Of a DNA stretch of 57,511 nucleotides, positions 15,860 to 24,697 are shown one piece after another. Each line of letters begins with the position of its first letter. The stretch's first letter is position 1. The notes beneath the pieces are model-generated. The model was not told the DNA's origin, did no database searches, and worked only from the letters and a program-made list of their open reading frames with translations. This DNA is from Gammaproteobacteria bacterium (GTDB lineage Bacteria > Pseudomonadota > Gammaproteobacteria > Eutrophobiales > Eutrophobiaceae), in NCBI GenBank assembly GCA_016193395.1, contig JACPSH010000004.1, positions 70,549 to 128,059 on the forward strand, in the 5' to 3' direction. The position numbers were made by a program, and so were the translations under genes.

Positions 15860-16993
15860 TCAGCGGATCCGGTCGAGGTGCTGCTCCAGGTGCGCGACGA
15901 TCCTCACCGCCGCCCGACCATCTCCATAGACATCGGTGGGCGCGGCCATCGAGGCGTAGAACTCCGCGTCACCCGCGAGTCGCCGGCCCATCGCCAGGAT
16001 GCGGTCCGGATCGATCCCGGCCAGCACCGCGACGCCAGCCGAGATCCCCTCGGATCGCTCCGTGCGTTCACGCAGCACCACCGCCGGCCGGCCGAGCGCG
16101 GCCGCCTCCTCCTGCACGCCGCCGGAATCCGTCAGGACGAACCGGCAGCGCTTGAGGAGGTGGATAAAATGGATGTAATCGAGCGGTTCCGTGAGCAGGA
16201 CGTTGGCGCGTCCGGCAAGGTGCTGCCGCGCGGGCTGCTGTACCTCCGGATTCAGATGCAAGGGAAAGATGAAGCCAAGCGCGGGGAGTTCGCCGGCAAT
16301 GCGGCCGATGGCTTCCATCACCCCCACCATGGAGGCACCGAAAATTTCGCGGCGGTGGCAGGTGATCAACACGAATTCTCCCGCGGCCATCTCCGCCAGG
16401 CGCTCTCCGTAGCGCGAACGGAAATCCGGCGCGTGCCGCGCCAGCACCCATTGCAAGGCGTCGATAATCGTATTGCCCGTCACCTGGATGGCATCGGCCG
16501 CCACGCCTTCGGCAAGCAGATTCCGGCGCGCCGCTTCCGTCGGTGCGAAATGCAGATCGGCGAGATCGGCCACCATGCGCCGGTTGGCTTCTTCCGGGTA
16601 CGGCGCGTACTTGTCCCCGGTGCGTAGCCCCGCCTCCACGTGCGCGACGATGGCCCTGCGGTAGTAGCCCGCTAGCGCGCCCATCAGAGTCGTCGTGGTA
16701 TCACCCTGAACGACGACGCACGCGGGCGCGAATTCATCCATCACCGGCCGGAGGCCGGAGAGGATGCGCGCAGAGACATCGAACAGATCCTGCGCCGGCT
16801 GCATCACGTCCAGATCGTAATCGGGGGTCAGCCCGAAATTCGCCAGCGCTTCATCGAGCATTTCCCGGTGTTGGCCGGTGACCAGCAGGCGCGGCTCGAA
16901 TACCGCCGGCCGCGACCGCAGCGCAAGATGCACCGGTGCGAGCTTGGTCGCCTCCGGGCGCGTGCCGGCAATGACGAGAATCCGGTGTGACAC
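15860..16993 (-). CDS. wecB: UDP-N-acetylglucosamine 2-epimerase (non-hydrolysing)
   Basis: Interconverts UDP-GlcNAc and UDP-ManNAc, supplying ManNAc for surface polysaccharides. The 377-residue protein shows ILVIAGTRPEATKLAPVHLA, VTGQHREMLDEAL, VVQGDTTTTLMGAL, HVEAGLRTG and PYPEEANRRMVADLA. These are followed by TGNTIIDAL and LTDSGGVQEEAAALGRPAVV. The GTG start at 16993 has AAGGAA upstream and gives the normal family length. A longer in-frame reading to 17578 lies antisense-frame over the next gene and is rejected. It is downstream of the glycosyltransferase at 17011 with a 17-base gap, hence likely the same transcript. Confidence 0.95.
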   Translation of the reverse strand: MSHRILVIAGTRPEATKLAPVHLALRSRPAVFEPRLLVTGQHREMLDEALANFGLTPDYDLDVMQPAQDLFDVSARILSGLRPVMDEFAPACVVVQGDTTTTLMGALAGYYRRAIVAHVEAGLRTGDKYAPYPEEANRRMVADLADLHFAPTEAARRNLLAEGVAADAIQVTGNTIIDALQWVLARHAPDFRSRYGERLAEMAAGEFVLITCHRREIFGASMVGVMEAIGRIAGELPALGFIFPLHLNPEVQQPARQHLAGRANVLLTEPLDYIHFIHLLKRCRFVLTDSGGVQEEAAALGRPAVVLRERTERSEGISAGVAVLAGIDPDRILAMGRRLAGDAEFYASMAAPTDVYGDGRAAVRIVAHLEQHLDRIR

Positions 16994-17010
16994 GCTTCGG
17001 TTCCTTCTTC

Positions 17011-18129
17011 TTACGCGGCGTGGCGCCGCGCCGTCTGTTCCAGGATTGCGGCGGTGCGCGCCGCGATGGTTTCCCATGCAAACTCCTGGACGGCACGCCA
17101 GCGCCCCGCGGCGCCCATCCGTTCGCGCAGGCCGGGATCCAGGACCAGGCGGCGGATCGCACCGGCCAGCGCGGCCGGATCGCCGGGCGCCACGAGCAGT
17201 CCAGTCGCGCCGTCCTCGATGATTGAGGGGATCCCGCCGACGCGTGTTCCGACCAGCGCCCGGCCGCTTGCCATCGCCTCGAGGCCGGCGAGGCTCGTTG
17301 CCTCCACCAGCGACGGTAGAACGCACAGGTCCGCAGCGCGATAGACGCCGGGCATGGCCTCGTGGGGGACGGCGCCGAGGAATACGGCGCGCCCGCCCAT
17401 TGACGCGCGTGCCAGCACAGACTCGACGCGCGCGCGTTCCGGACCGTCGCCCGCAAAGATGAACCGGCAGGCTGAATCGCGCAACTGGACCGCCGCTTCC
17501 GCCATCACCCGCACGCCGTTCTTCTCCACCAGCCGCCGCGCGGCGAGCACGGCGATCTCGTCCGCGGCCACGCCCCATTCACGGCGCAGGCCGCCCGCCT
17601 CTGCCGGCGCGAAGCGTTGCACGTCCACGCCGTTCGGGATGTACGCGCCCGGGCGCGTCAGTCCGGAACGCTGCGCAGCGCCCAGCAGTTCTTCGCTCGG
17701 GGCCAGCAGAAAATCCACCCGGTTCAGCAACGCCATCGTACGGCGCAGGCGCCTGCCCCCTGCGGCCGCGGTCATCAGAAACCCCGAGGTGTGATTCGTG
17801 AATACCACCGGCAACCGGAGTTCCAACGCCACGCGCAGCGGTCTCAACCCATGGACATGCACGACGTCGAATTCCTTCGCCGTCCGCAGCCGCGTCAAGA
17901 GACGGCGAAGCAGGAGATTGTAGAGCGGCTTTGCGCGCAGGAACGACTGGTGCCGGATCACGGTGTACTTGTCGCAAGCCGCGTCGAACGCCCCCGCGCC
18001 GGCTGCCGCCGGGGCGATCACGGTCACCTGATGACCCAGGGCAGCAAGACCCCTGGCAAGCTCTGCCACGTGGGTGGCGATGCCGCCCACGCGCGGCGGA
18101 AACTCGGAAGTCATCATCAGGATGCGCAT
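17011..18129 (-). CDS. Glycosyltransferase family 4
   Basis: GT-B glycosyltransferase of 372 residues. The N-terminus MRILMMTSEFPPRVGGIATH is the classic GT4 opening. The donor domain has VLAARRLVEKNGVRVMAEA, FIFAGDGPERARVE and the EX7E pair in SLVEATSLAGLEAM, then GTRVGGIPSIIEDG. I take the ATG at 18129. A TTG at 18147 would add six residues. wecB follows closely, suggesting the pair adds or prepares an amino sugar. Repeat S copy B lies immediately upstream and separates this gene from the GT9 gene. Confidence 0.9.
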   Translation of the reverse strand: MRILMMTSEFPPRVGGIATHVAELARGLAALGHQVTVIAPAAAGAGAFDAACDKYTVIRHQSFLRAKPLYNLLLRRLLTRLRTAKEFDVVHVHGLRPLRVALELRLPVVFTNHTSGFLMTAAAGGRRLRRTMALLNRVDFLLAPSEELLGAAQRSGLTRPGAYIPNGVDVQRFAPAEAGGLRREWGVAADEIAVLAARRLVEKNGVRVMAEAAVQLRDSACRFIFAGDGPERARVESVLARASMGGRAVFLGAVPHEAMPGVYRAADLCVLPSLVEATSLAGLEAMASGRALVGTRVGGIPSIIEDGATGLLVAPGDPAALAGAIRRLVLDPGLRERMGAAGRWRAVQEFAWETIAARTAAILEQTARRHAA

Positions 18130-18165
18130 CACTTTAACCCGGGTCAATTCTGGAGCGGCGTATCG

Positions 18166-18296
18166 ATGAGCAGCCGGGTCCTGTCACCGGGTACGGCCAT
18201 CCGTGCTCGCTCCACCCATCCCCCGGTGGGGCCCTTACGCTGCGCGCGGACGGCCGTACCCGATGCCACCCGTCCGCCCGTCGGCTTACTGCTCAT
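18166..18296. repeat. Repeat family S, copy B (palindromic)
   Basis: Interrupted palindrome filling the gap between two minus-strand glycosyltransferase genes. Outer arms are ATGAGCAG/CTGCTCAT (18166-18173 and 18289-18296). The inner CACCGGGTACGGCC faces GGCCGTACCCGATG with one mismatch. It shares GGGTCCTGTCACCGGG, CCGTGCTCGCT, GCGCGCGGA and GCCACCCGTCCG with copy A at 3087-3181. The arm difference (GGGTAC against GGGCAC) is compensated on the other side. Confidence 0.8.
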
Positions 18297-18305
18297 GAAT
18301 CCGAC

Positions 18306-19223
18306 CTAGAGGCCGCAAAGCGGTTTCGCGGCGGCCAGGACTTCGCCCGTGGCCAGTTCCGAAAGATTCGGACACCGCAGGAAGGTCGTGCGACCACCGC
18401 GCGGGCCGATGAATTCCGGATCGGAGGCGCTCGAGAACAGGACCAGGGTCGGACAGCCGACGAAGGCCGTGATGTGCATGGGGCCGGTATCGTTGCCGAT
18501 TGCGCCCTGCGCGGCGCGCGCCAGGCCGCCGATAGTGAATTCCGATGTCTGCCCGGTGAGATCGATCACGTCCGGGACGGCACGGCTGATCTCCGCGTTG
18601 ACCTCCGCATCCGCGGCGGTGCCAAGCAGTACCGAGGTCACGTTCTCCACGTTCAGGGCCCGCGCGAACTCGACATAGCGGGCTGCGGGCCACCTCTTCT
18701 CCGGCCGGTGCACCGAGGCACCGGCGGCCATCAATATGAAACGCGGCGGCAATTTGAACCGGCTGATATCTTCATCGAGCCATGCGCCGTTCGCCGTAAA
18801 GCCGGAGACGATCCCGAGCGCCGCAAGCTGCGCCCGGTACCACTGCGTGCGGTGCGCGCCCGGCGGCCGAGGGGGACGCGGATGCGAACAGCCGCGGACC
18901 GGCCCCGCCCACTGCGGCCGGCGCGGAAACAGCAGCCGCCAGTAGCGACCGGTCCGGGCGTTGCCCTGCAGGTCGTAGACCCTCTGGAAGGCCTCGCGCC
19001 TGAACCAGCGGCGCATGCGCCAATAGCCCAAGGGTCCCCGGGCGCGCGGATCAAGCGCGATGCGATCGAACAGGCCGCAACGTACCGCCATCTCCCGCAT
19101 CGGCGCGATGGTGAGCAGGCAGAGCTCGTCGTTGCGGTGATGTTCTCGCAGGGCGTTGAAGGCCGGCTGGGCCATGATGAAATCTCCAAGCGCGCCGAGC
19201 TTGATGACCAGGACCCTGCTCAT
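18306..19223 (-). CDS. Glycosyltransferase family 9 (heptosyltransferase-like)
   Basis: 305-residue GT9 protein. The N-terminus is SRVLVIKLGALGDFIMAQPAFNAL, then YDLQGNARTGRYWRLLF, and the nucleotide-sugar domain has LMAAGASVHRPEKRWPAARY, DLTGQTSEFTIGGLARA and GNDTGPMHITAFVGCPTLVLFSS. GT9 enzymes usually add ADP-heptose to LPS inner core, but the specific position cannot be told. It starts on the last four bases of the O-antigen ligase gene (ATGA), so translation is coupled. The stop abuts repeat S copy B. Confidence 0.92.
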   Translation of the reverse strand: MSRVLVIKLGALGDFIMAQPAFNALREHHRNDELCLLTIAPMREMAVRCGLFDRIALDPRARGPLGYWRMRRWFRREAFQRVYDLQGNARTGRYWRLLFPRRPQWAGPVRGCSHPRPPRPPGAHRTQWYRAQLAALGIVSGFTANGAWLDEDISRFKLPPRFILMAAGASVHRPEKRWPAARYVEFARALNVENVTSVLLGTAADAEVNAEISRAVPDVIDLTGQTSEFTIGGLARAAQGAIGNDTGPMHITAFVGCPTLVLFSSASDPEFIGPRGGRTTFLRCPNLSELATGEVLAAAKPLCGL

Positions 19224-20443
19224 CCCGGCGCGCCGGCGCGCGCAGCGGACGCGCGCTCACTCACCACAAAGGCCAACAGGCAGAACCCGAGCCAGGCGAG
19301 CCAGGCGCTCCGCCAGAGCGGGTAACCGATCATCCAGATGCTGGTCGCGGAGGTCAGCGCGGCAAAGGCATAGGGCCGCGTCAACGCCGAAAGCCGCGAG
19401 GCGGCGCGAAGCACCGCGGCAAAGAAGGCCCAGAAGCACAGCAGTCCCACGATCCCGAGCTCCAGCATGGTCTGCACCAGGACGTTGTGGGGATAAAGGG
19501 GAATGCTGCGCGGCTTGCCGGTGATCTTCGACAGTTCCTGCCGCGGCGGCATGAATTGCGAGGCGCCGGCGCCATACCCCGTCACCGGTTTCTGCCGAAT
19601 CCATTGCGCGGCATTGTCCCAGATATCCACACGGTATTTCGCCGAGGAATCCAGTCCGCGGAAGTCGTGGAACCCTTCGCTCTGGTAGAAACGCGACGGG
19701 ACGACAAGCAATGCGAGGGAAAGCGCGACGATACCCAGTCCGAGCGCGGCCGCCGTGGCCTTCGGCCAGAACCGGGCCGCGCCCCACGCCAGGGCGCCGA
19801 GCAGCAGTGCGACCTTCGGGGCGAGCCCGTTTCCGCCAAGCACGATGACGGCCACCGCCGCCAGGACGATCCCAGTCACCACAACCCGCACCCGCGTATT
19901 CGAAAATCGCCGTAACGGGATACCCAGTGCCGCCCAGATCACGATCGCCATCCCCGCGCTCGACACATTCAGTTTGATCGCGGCGATCCGCGCATCGTTC
20001 GGATTGCCGGTAACGATATCAGCGAGGAGAAATCTCCCGAAAATCTGGATGCCGACCAGCACGACTGCAGCGAGCGAAGCCCATTGGAGCACCACCGCCA
20101 GGCGCTCGACCGCCCCGGTGTCGAGGCGAGCGAGCGCGGGCGCCAGCCACGCTCCGGCGAACACCACCAGCAGGAATACTGCGGACTTCGATGTGGCCAA
20201 CGCGCCGTCCGGCGCCCAGACCGCGCTGATCAACCCGAGCAGGCCAATCAGTCCGGCGGCAATCGGCACCGGCGCAAGCAGTGCCGCGGCGCTCGCACGC
20301 GCGCAGCCTGAGCCGGCCGTGCCGAGCAGCGCCAACGGCACGAAAACAAAGCTGACTAGTGGGTGGCTTATCGCGAGCGTGACCGGCGCGAGCGCGAACA
20401 ACAATATAAGCGACCAGCGTCCGGCCTCAGAAACAATCCGCAT
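19220..20443 (-). CDS. O-antigen ligase family membrane protein
   Basis: 407-residue polytopic protein with about ten to twelve hydrophobic stretches and the Wzy_C/WaaL-type periplasmic loop. The loop holds RQKPVTGYGAGASQF and a His in IPLYPHNVLVQTMLELGIVG (the PHN...E-G motif of O-antigen ligases and polymerases). It probably joins O-antigen to lipid A-core or polymerises a surface glycan, and the two roles cannot be separated by sequence alone. It lies between two GT9 genes, with an 82-base gap upstream and an ATGA overlap downstream. Confidence 0.9.
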   Translation of the reverse strand: MRIVSEAGRWSLILLFALAPVTLAISHPLVSFVFVPLALLGTAGSGCARASAAALLAPVPIAAGLIGLLGLISAVWAPDGALATSKSAVFLLVVFAGAWLAPALARLDTGAVERLAVVLQWASLAAVVLVGIQIFGRFLLADIVTGNPNDARIAAIKLNVSSAGMAIVIWAALGIPLRRFSNTRVRVVVTGIVLAAVAVIVLGGNGLAPKVALLLGALAWGAARFWPKATAAALGLGIVALSLALLVVPSRFYQSEGFHDFRGLDSSAKYRVDIWDNAAQWIRQKPVTGYGAGASQFMPPRQELSKITGKPRSIPLYPHNVLVQTMLELGIVGLLCFWAFFAAVLRAASRLSALTRPYAFAALTSATSIWMIGYPLWRSAWLAWLGFCLLAFVVSERASAARAGAPG

Positions 20444-20525
20444 TGTCGAAACCTTCCACGAATCGTTGTCTCACGCCCGGATCATACTAACAGGCCGATG
20501 CAGAACGCCGTTCCGCGTGCGCCTG

Positions 20526-21452
20526 TCAACGGCTTTGCGCCATCTCCAGCGCGCGCAGATGAAAACGTAGCCGCTCCGCCGCCTGGCGCGGCGCGAGCGA
20601 TGCGAGTTCGCCGTCTGCCGCCGCGATCCAGTCGGCGCGCGCCCCCCACGGGCGGTAGCGAGCGGGATCGCCGGGGCCGAACAGAGTGAGCGAGACCGTC
20701 CCCGTCGCGCTCGCCAGGTGTCCGAGCCCGGAATCATTGCCGACGAAGGCCCGGGCCACGGAGAGAACCGAAGCGGCCTCCGGTATCGAAGTGCGCCCGC
20801 AGAGGTCGAGGCAGGGCAGCACCGAACCCGCGGCCACCGCCGCTGATTGGGATCGATCGGCCTCGTCTCCGAGCAAGGCCACCGCATCGAAGTCCTGTTG
20901 TAGCTCCGCGATCAGCTCGACAAAGTGCGGGGCGGGCCAGATCTTCGGCGGCGAGTTGGCTCCCGGCCCCAGGACCAGCAGGCGATCGGCCTTCAGTCCC
21001 GCCTTCACTTCGCGGCCGAAACTTTCGTCGCCCGGCCCGAGCCAGAGGGTGGTGGCGGGGATCGCCCGGTTTGCGTGCAGGGCGGCGATGACGCCCATGT
21101 GCCGCTCGACCGCATGTTCGCCGTAAGCACGGGCGCGCCACCGGAGCAGACGGCGCTTCGCGCGCAGCAGCACGGGAAGAAAGTCCGTCCGCAGGTCCAC
21201 CGCCCATTCGTATTCCGTGGCGCGCAGTTCGCGCACCAGCGCGGCGATGCCGCGCAGGGGCGCCTCCTTGTCCTTGTGCAGGATCCTGCCGCGATAGGGA
21301 CAACCTTCGAACACGATGCGGGAGCGCCGGTCCGCGACGATGTCGATACGCGCGTCCGGGCGCAGCGCGTGCATGGCTTCCAGCACCGGCGTGGTCATGA
21401 TCGCATCGCCGATGTTGCTCAGGCTGACCAGCAGCAGGGGCGCGCCGTTCAT
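20526..21452 (-). CDS. Glycosyltransferase family 9 (heptosyltransferase-like)
   Basis: 308-residue GT9 protein, a paralogue of the one at 18306. The N-terminus is LLLVSLSNIGDAIMTTPVLEAM, then AVDLRTDFLPVLL, and the donor domain has LVLGPGANSPPKIWPAPHF, LCGRTSIPEAASVLSVARAF and GNDSGLGHLASATGTVSLTLFG. An LPS core heptose or hexose transfer is likely. It starts inside the mnmE stop (ATGA, 21449-21452). This LPS gene is therefore translationally coupled to a tRNA-modification gene of the origin-proximal operon. Confidence 0.92.
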   Translation of the reverse strand: MNGAPLLLVSLSNIGDAIMTTPVLEAMHALRPDARIDIVADRRSRIVFEGCPYRGRILHKDKEAPLRGIAALVRELRATEYEWAVDLRTDFLPVLLRAKRRLLRWRARAYGEHAVERHMGVIAALHANRAIPATTLWLGPGDESFGREVKAGLKADRLLVLGPGANSPPKIWPAPHFVELIAELQQDFDAVALLGDEADRSQSAAVAAGSVLPCLDLCGRTSIPEAASVLSVARAFVGNDSGLGHLASATGTVSLTLFGPGDPARYRPWGARADWIAAADGELASLAPRQAAERLRFHLRALEMAQSR

Positions 21453-22801
21453 TTTCCGATACAGAAGCGCGAAAAGATCTCGCCGAGCAAATCGTCCGGC
21501 GTGAACTCGCCGGTGATTCTTCCCAGGGACGCCTGTGCCAGGCGAAGCTCCTCGGCGAGCAGCTCCCCCGCCTGGTTCGCGCGCCAGCCCTCCAGACCTG
21601 CCCCCACCGCCGCGCGTGCGGCAGCTAGTTCGGCTATATGACGGGCGCGCGCCAGCACAATATCTTCGCCCGACGCGCCCGGGCCGGCCGCCTCGCGGAG
21701 CGCATCAACCAGCAACCCGACCCCCGCGCCCGTCCGCGCAGACAGGTCGATGAGGAGGCCTGCTTCATCTTCTTTCCGGCCGGGCGCCGCGCCGGCGAGA
21801 TCGATCTTGTTGCGCACAAAAACCCGATTGATGCCCCGCGGCAGCGAACGGAGCGCGTCCGCGACAGACTCGTCTTCCGGCGTGCCGTACTCGCTGACTG
21901 CAATGACAATATCCGCGCCCTGCATCGCCCTGAGCGCGCGCCGCACGCCCTCTTCCTCCACCGGGTCCGCCGCGGCACGGATCCCGGCCGTGTCCACGAT
22001 CTGCATGCGGATCCCGCCGACGACGATGCCTTCCTCCAGCGTATCGCGCGTGGTGCCCGGCTCGGAGTGGACGATCGCGCGGTCGCTGTCCGTCAGCAGG
22101 TTGAGCAGGCTGGACTTGCCGACATTGGGGGGCCCGGCCACGACCACGCGCAGGCCTTCGCGCAGGACGCTGCCGGCGCGCGCTGCCGCAGCCACGCGGT
22201 CGAGTTCGGCCAGCCATGCTTCGAGCTGCTGTTCCACCGGCGGGCCGGGAAGCGCGCGCACGTCTTCCTCCGGAAAATCCAGAACCGCCTCCGCCAGCGC
22301 CCGGATCCTCACGAGCGTGTCGCGCAATCCGGCAATCCGCGCCGAGAAGGCACCGTCCAGCGATCGGAGCGCGCTGCGCGCTGCGCGCTCCGAAAGGCTG
22401 TCGATCAGATCGGCGACCGCCTCCGCCTGCAGCAGATCGATCTTGCCGTTCACAAACGCCCGCTCCGTGAATTCGCCGGGCCGCGCCGGGCGAGCCCCGA
22501 GCGCGAGCACGCGCCGCAGTAGCATGTGCATGACGACCTGTCCGCCGTGCCCGTGCAACTCGAGCACGTCCTCCCCGGTGTAGGAAGCCGGGCGGGGAAA
22601 GTAGAGCATGATGCCCCGATCGACGGCGGCGCCGTCGCCGTCCCGGAAGCAACAATATTCGGCGAGGCGAGGCCGCGGCACGCGGCCCGTAAGCTGCCGG
22701 CCGATTGCCGGTGCGTCCGGCCCCGAAACGCGCACGATCCCGATCCCGCCGCGCCCGCCCGGCGTGGCAATTGCGGCGATGGTCTGGCCGGCGCCGGTCA
22801 T
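21449..22801 (-). CDS. mnmE: MnmE, tRNA U34 modification GTPase
   Basis: With MnmG it makes the carboxymethylaminomethyl group on wobble uridine 34. The 450-residue protein has the N-terminal tetrahydrofolate-binding domain (IAAIATPGGRGGIGIVRVSG), a central helical domain, and a Ras-like G domain. The G domain has GPPNVGKSSLLNLL (G1), GTTRDTLEEG (G2), DTAGIR (G3) and NKID (G4). The C-terminus ends in FCIGK with the catalytic Cys. It follows yidC by 13 bases in the usual rpmH-rnpA-yidD-yidC-mnmE order. mnmG, its partner, is not in the window. Confidence 0.98.
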   Translation of the reverse strand: MTGAGQTIAAIATPGGRGGIGIVRVSGPDAPAIGRQLTGRVPRPRLAEYCCFRDGDGAAVDRGIMLYFPRPASYTGEDVLELHGHGGQVVMHMLLRRVLALGARPARPGEFTERAFVNGKIDLLQAEAVADLIDSLSERAARSALRSLDGAFSARIAGLRDTLVRIRALAEAVLDFPEEDVRALPGPPVEQQLEAWLAELDRVAAAARAGSVLREGLRVVVAGPPNVGKSSLLNLLTDSDRAIVHSEPGTTRDTLEEGIVVGGIRMQIVDTAGIRAAADPVEEEGVRRALRAMQGADIVIAVSEYGTPEDESVADALRSLPRGINRVFVRNKIDLAGAAPGRKEDEAGLLIDLSARTGAGVGLLVDALREAAGPGASGEDIVLARARHIAELAAARAAVGAGLEGWRANQAGELLAEELRLAQASLGRITGEFTPDDLLGEIFSRFCIGK

Positions 22802-22814
22802 GCGCAGTCCGGCC

Positions 22815-24485
22815 TTAGGGCTTCCCCTCCGCGCCGGCCGCAGCGCGTTCGATGCTGCGCGTGATCAGCCACTGCTGGCCGATCGACAGCATGTTGTTCA
22901 CCAGCCAGTACAGCACGAGGCCGGAGGGGAAAAAACCGAAGAAAATGGTGAACGCGAACGGCATGATCTGCATGACCTTCTGCTGAACCGGATCCATGGG
23001 CGCCGGGTTCAGCCTCTGCTGCACGAACATCGTGATGCCCATGAGGATCGGCAACACCCAGTAGGGATCGGGCGTGGAAAGATCGTGCAGCCAAAGGATG
23101 AATCCCGACTGCCGCAGCTCCACGCTTTCGAGCAGCACCCAGTAGAGGGCAATGAATACCGGGATCTGGATCACGATGGGCAGGCATCCGCCGAAGGGGT
23201 TAATCTTCTCCTCCTTGTATATCTGCATCATCGCCTGATTCAGCCGCGCGCGATCGTTCTTGTAGCGGTCGCGGATGGCCAGCAGTCGCGGCTGCACGCG
23301 TCGCATGTTGGCCATCGACCGGTAGCCCGCCGCCGACAGGTGGTAGAACGCCAGCTTGAGCATCACCGTCACCAACACAATCGCCCAGCCCCAGTTGCCC
23401 GTGATATTGCGCAGTTGCTCGAGGCACCAAAACAGGGGTTTGGCGATGAACCACAGCGCGCCGTAGTCGACCGTCAGGTCGAGGCCTTCGGCGGTTTCCC
23501 TGAGCACGTGCTGCAATTTCGGGCCGACGTAGACCCGATCCGCCATCCGGCCGCTCGCCCCGGGCGCCACCGTGATCGCCGGCCCCACCGCGCCGACCAC
23601 GAAGCGTTCGTCCGGAAGCGCGATGGTGTAGTAGCGATACGCCGCCGCGGCGTCGCCGGGGATGAGCGCCGTGACAAAATAGTGCTGCAGCATCGCCGCC
23701 CAGCCATCCGTGATTTCCTGATCGAGCTTCTGCTTGCGCATCTGGTCGAAGTCGATCTTCTGGTAGCGCTCCTCCGGGCTGGAGAGCACCGCGCCGACGT
23801 AGGTGTACACCACGCGCCGCCCCGCCCGGCCAGGATCGACGCGCTGGATCTGCGAGTAGCTGTTCCCCTGCCAGGTCTCCGCGCTGCCGTTGTCAATCTC
23901 GTAGCGCACGCCGATCTCGTAACTGCCGCGGCGCAACTCGTAAATCTTGCGGACGGCGATGCCCCCTTCCGACCAGGTGAACGGCACCTCGAGACGGTCC
24001 GTCTTTTCCGGGAGGCGATGCAATTTCTCGCCGTTCTGAAACTCCACCGCGTCCGTGGGCGCGGGCTGCCGGCTCAACAGGCCTCCTTGGGTCACGTAGA
24101 AATCCGGCCCCGAATCGTTCAGCAGCACGAAGGGCTCGTCCGGATGCTCCAGCGAAACCGGGTAGTGCAGCAACTCCGCGCGGCGGATCCCCGCGCCCCG
24201 CGAACCGATCTCTAGGCGCAACACGTCCGTCTCGATCGTGATGCGCGGCGCCGCGCTTTCCGCCACTGGCGATGCCTCCGGCAGGGACGGCGCGATTTCC
24301 GCGCCCGGCCCGGCCGGTGGCGTTTCCGGGACCACCGGCGCGGCGAGTTCCGGCACGGCCCCGGCCTCCGGGGCGGATGTGGTGGGCGGTGAGGCGCGCT
24401 GCCCGTAGTCCCGTTCCCACGCCTGCCAAAGCATCATGCCGACTACGGCCAGGGAAAGGATCACAATGAGCCGGGTGGTTTCCAT
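22815..24485 (-). CDS. yidC: YidC, membrane protein insertase
   Basis: Inserts and folds inner-membrane proteins alone or with SecYEG. The 556-residue protein starts METTRLIVILSLAVVGMML (first membrane helix) and has a large periplasmic domain (about 60-340). The conserved five-helix core follows, including NWGWAIVLVTVMLKLAFYHL and EEKINPFGGCLPIVIQIPVF. The ATG at 24485 fits the family. A reading extended to 24605 overlaps yidD and is rejected. It lies 2 bases after the yidD stop. Confidence 0.98.
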   Translation of the reverse strand: METTRLIVILSLAVVGMMLWQAWERDYGQRASPPTTSAPEAGAVPELAAPVVPETPPAGPGAEIAPSLPEASPVAESAAPRITIETDVLRLEIGSRGAGIRRAELLHYPVSLEHPDEPFVLLNDSGPDFYVTQGGLLSRQPAPTDAVEFQNGEKLHRLPEKTDRLEVPFTWSEGGIAVRKIYELRRGSYEIGVRYEIDNGSAETWQGNSYSQIQRVDPGRAGRRVVYTYVGAVLSSPEERYQKIDFDQMRKQKLDQEITDGWAAMLQHYFVTALIPGDAAAAYRYYTIALPDERFVVGAVGPAITVAPGASGRMADRVYVGPKLQHVLRETAEGLDLTVDYGALWFIAKPLFWCLEQLRNITGNWGWAIVLVTVMLKLAFYHLSAAGYRSMANMRRVQPRLLAIRDRYKNDRARLNQAMMQIYKEEKINPFGGCLPIVIQIPVFIALYWVLLESVELRQSGFILWLHDLSTPDPYWVLPILMGITMFVQQRLNPAPMDPVQQKVMQIMPFAFTIFFGFFPSGLVLYWLVNNMLSIGQQWLITRSIERAAAGAEGKP

Positions 24486-24487
24486 AC

Positions 24488-24697
24488 TCACGGCACCGGA
24501 TCCACGCCGCCGGCGCAGAATGGCTGGCAGCGGGCGAGCCGGCCCAGGGTCAGCACCAAGCCACGCAGGGCGCCGTGGCGTGCAATCGCCTCCCGTGCAT
24601 AGCACGAACAGCTCGGCTCAAAACGGCAGTGTCCGCCCACAAGCGGGCTCAACAGCAGCCGGTAAAGTTCGATTACTTCGATGAGGACGTCGCGCAT
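24488..24697 (-). CDS. yidD: YidD, membrane protein insertion efficiency factor
   Basis: Small 69-residue membrane-associated protein that helps YidC-dependent insertion. Family features: ELYRLLLSPLVGGHCRFEPSCSCYAREAI with the conserved cysteines, then RHGALRGLVLTLGRLARCQPF and GGVDPVP. It overlaps the rnpA 3' end by 25 bases and abuts yidC, so the operon order is canonical. Confidence 0.96.
   Translation of the reverse strand: MRDVLIEVIELYRLLLSPLVGGHCRFEPSCSCYAREAIARHGALRGLVLTLGRLARCQPFCAGGVDPVP

Noticed and set aside
17000-17578. N-terminal extension of wecB by 195 residues
   Set aside because: It lies over the next glycosyltransferase gene in another frame and is Arg-rich; the GTG at 16993 has a ribosome-binding site and fits the family length.
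22608-24215. Long plus-strand frame opposite mnmE and yidC
   Set aside because: Translation is Arg/His/Pro-rich low-complexity sequence and lies over two confident genes.
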